From the NCBI GenBank assembly GCA_020440935.1, contig JAGRNC010000022.1, forward strand, positions 1 to 14,215: DNA of 14,215 nt. The letters are read 5' to 3'. Below are positions 13,112 to 14,215 of this stretch, in pieces. Numbering within the stretch: position 1 is the first letter of the stretch; each line of letters begins with the position of its first letter. A program made the translations under genes and the position numbers. This stretch comes from Leptospiraceae bacterium (GTDB lineage: Bacteria > Spirochaetota > Leptospiria > Leptospirales > Leptonemataceae). Under the pieces are notes generated by a model. It did not search any database, was not told the DNA's origin, and saw only the letters and a program-made list of their open reading frames with translations.

Positions 13112-14215
13112 TTATTCGAAGTACGAAACCAGACCGTTTTCAAAGCGATGGGCGGCCGCCTTCATATCGATCTGAAAGTCCACCAGCGCAAGGGTGGGCT
13201 CGTCGTGGATCGATCCCAGAGAAAGATACGGAATTCCTTCCGTTTTGCAGAGCTCCTGGAGCGCATCGCATTGCTTCTCTTCCAATGCGACCAGGATGGA
13301 CCCGGCCGTTTCGGAAAACCAGAATAGATCCTTTCGATCCGGGAACCTGGTGGCCTTCTTGAGTTGATCCAGCGCCGCGGAATCGATGGTGGCGCCTACC
13401 GCCTGGCCGCTGTAAGGATTGTACAAAGCTCGAAACAGACCGACGGCCAGGCCACCCAGGGAAACATCCCGCGCCGAATGTATCAAATTCCGCACGGCTG
13501 CTTTTTGCATTACATCGCAAAGTCGCTTTTCCAGATCCAGATCCAGAGCGGGCGGACGACCCTGAATTTTGCCAGTGCGATAATTTTGATATTCGGAGCC
13601 CCCGGCCGAAGGTTGAAAACGACCAATGAGCGCAATACGAAGTCCGGCTGTGGCAAAGACCGGAGAAATAACATGCGCAAGGTCGGATATTAAGCCCACC
13701 ATACCAATAGTTGGCGTGGGAAGAACCGGCCCATCCTGGCTTTCGTTGTAGAAACTTACATTTCCTCCGGTTACGGGGATTTCAAACGATCGACAGGCCT
13801 CTGACATACCTGCGATGGATTCGGCGAACATATAGTAATTCTCGGGGATATAAGGATTTCCAAAGTTAAGGCAATTCGTAATGCCCAGCGGACGTGCTCC
13901 TGTTACCGCCACATTTCGCGCGGATTCAGCCACCGCCAGGGCAGCCCCTTGTGACGGCTCCAAATACACAAACCTGGAGTTACAATCGGCGCTCACAGAG
14001 ATGGCGCGATTTGTTCCAGGAATACGCACCACTCCGCCGTCGCCCCCGGGACCGTGGATTCGAACCAGGCCCACTTCGGTATCATATTGCTCGTATACAG
14101 GTCGTTTACTTGCCAGATTCGGACGCGCCACAAGATCCATAAATACCTGCGCAAGATCCGAAGCCTCGGGAATGGAATCATCGGAAACGGCCGCCGCCTC
14201 GTCCAGATACGCCGG
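13112..14215 (-). CDS. purL: Phosphoribosylformylglycinamidine synthase, PurL subunit, C-terminal half
   Basis: PurL converts FGAR to FGAM with ATP and ammonia in the fourth step of purine synthesis, in the cytoplasm. The 367 visible residues are open to the right edge; the stop codon is inside the window. Recognisable PurL segments, counted from the first visible residue, are the NLASKRPVYEQYD region (33-45), GPGGDGGVVRIPGTNR (55-70), ADCNSRFVYL (76-85), then VTGGNVSFYNES and PTPTIGMVGL, the nucleotide-binding part of the second half-domain. The later HSARDVSLGGLAVGL is also typical. The pattern fits the small PurL of PurQ/PurS-type complexes, usually about 740 residues, and the protein ends without a glutaminase domain, consistent with a separate PurQ. 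The ATG at 14140 is internal, since the frame continues to the edge with family-like sequence. Confidence 0.94.
   Translation of the reverse strand, partial: PAYLDEAAAVSDDSIPEASDLAQVFMDLVARPNLASKRPVYEQYDTEVGLVRIHGPGGDGGVVRIPGTNRAISVSADCNSRFVYLEPSQGAALAVAESARNVAVTGARPLGITNCLNFGNPYIPENYYMFAESIAGMSEACRSFEIPVTGGNVSFYNESQDGPVLPTPTIGMVGLISDLAHVISPVFATAGLRIALIGRFQPSAGGSEYQNYRTGKIQGRPPALDLDLEKRLCDVMQKAAVRNLIHSARDVSLGGLAVGLFRALYNPYSGQAVGATIDSAALDQLKKATRFPDRKDLFWFSETAGSILVALEEKQCDALQELCKTEGIPYLSLGSIHDEPTLALVDFQIDMKAAAHRFENGLVSYFE

Overview
This window looks like ordinary chromosome from a Gram-negative, lipoprotein-rich bacterium. My best guess is a spirochaete of the Leptospirales (Leptonema/Turneriella-like). 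The guess rests on a BLUF-coupled class III adenylyl cyclase of the short two-domain type known from Beggiatoa, Leptonema and Turneriella, on two loose lipoprotein signal peptides, and on a mix of core metabolic and sensory genes. No 16S or other phylogenetic marker is present, so the assignment is inference. I see no CRISPR array, insertion sequence, tRNA, rRNA or prophage gene.

Layout. At 1-2590 (minus strand) lie the N-terminal part of nadB (L-aspartate oxidase, cut by the window edge) and, directly upstream of it, a lipoprotein carboxy-terminal processing (S41) protease. Divergent from these are a TPR-like lipoprotein (2581-3546) and a small unknown protein (3570-3797). The gap at 3798-4026 holds an antisense remnant of a PAS domain tail (3813-3959) and an extended -10 promoter for a rhomboid-type intramembrane protease (4027-4845). 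The rhomboid gene overlaps, tail to tail, a TetR-family repressor gene (4784-5356). The repressor is divergent from a zinc-dependent medium-chain dehydrogenase gene (5457-6476). The roughly 100-bp spacer between these two carries two near-identical 16-bp inverted repeats 53 bp apart, which are very likely the repressor's operators.

From 6552 to 10601 (minus strand) there is a large hybrid histidine kinase (three PAS-like regions, HisKA, ATPase, degenerate receiver, intact receiver, HPt) with a strong terminator behind it. Upstream of it is a secreted or membrane-anchored endonuclease/exonuclease/phosphatase-family protein. The plus strand then carries a RimJ/RimL-like acetyltransferase (10676-11200), the blue-light-activated adenylyl cyclase (11369-12445), and a four-helix DUF2231-like membrane protein (12560-13042) with its own promoter and an adjacent 17-bp palindrome. 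The window ends inside purL on the minus strand (13112-14215), separated from the DUF2231 gene by a hairpin.

The most interesting element is the photoactivated adenylyl cyclase. It retains the flavin-photocycle residues of BLUF domains, both metal-binding aspartates, and the Lys/Asp/Thr set that selects ATP over GTP. It shares the region with a multi-PAS phosphorelay kinase, so the locus is sensory in character, although nothing in the sequence proves that the two act together. The repressor/dehydrogenase pair is a compact, self-contained regulatory module whose DNA target can be read directly from the sequence.
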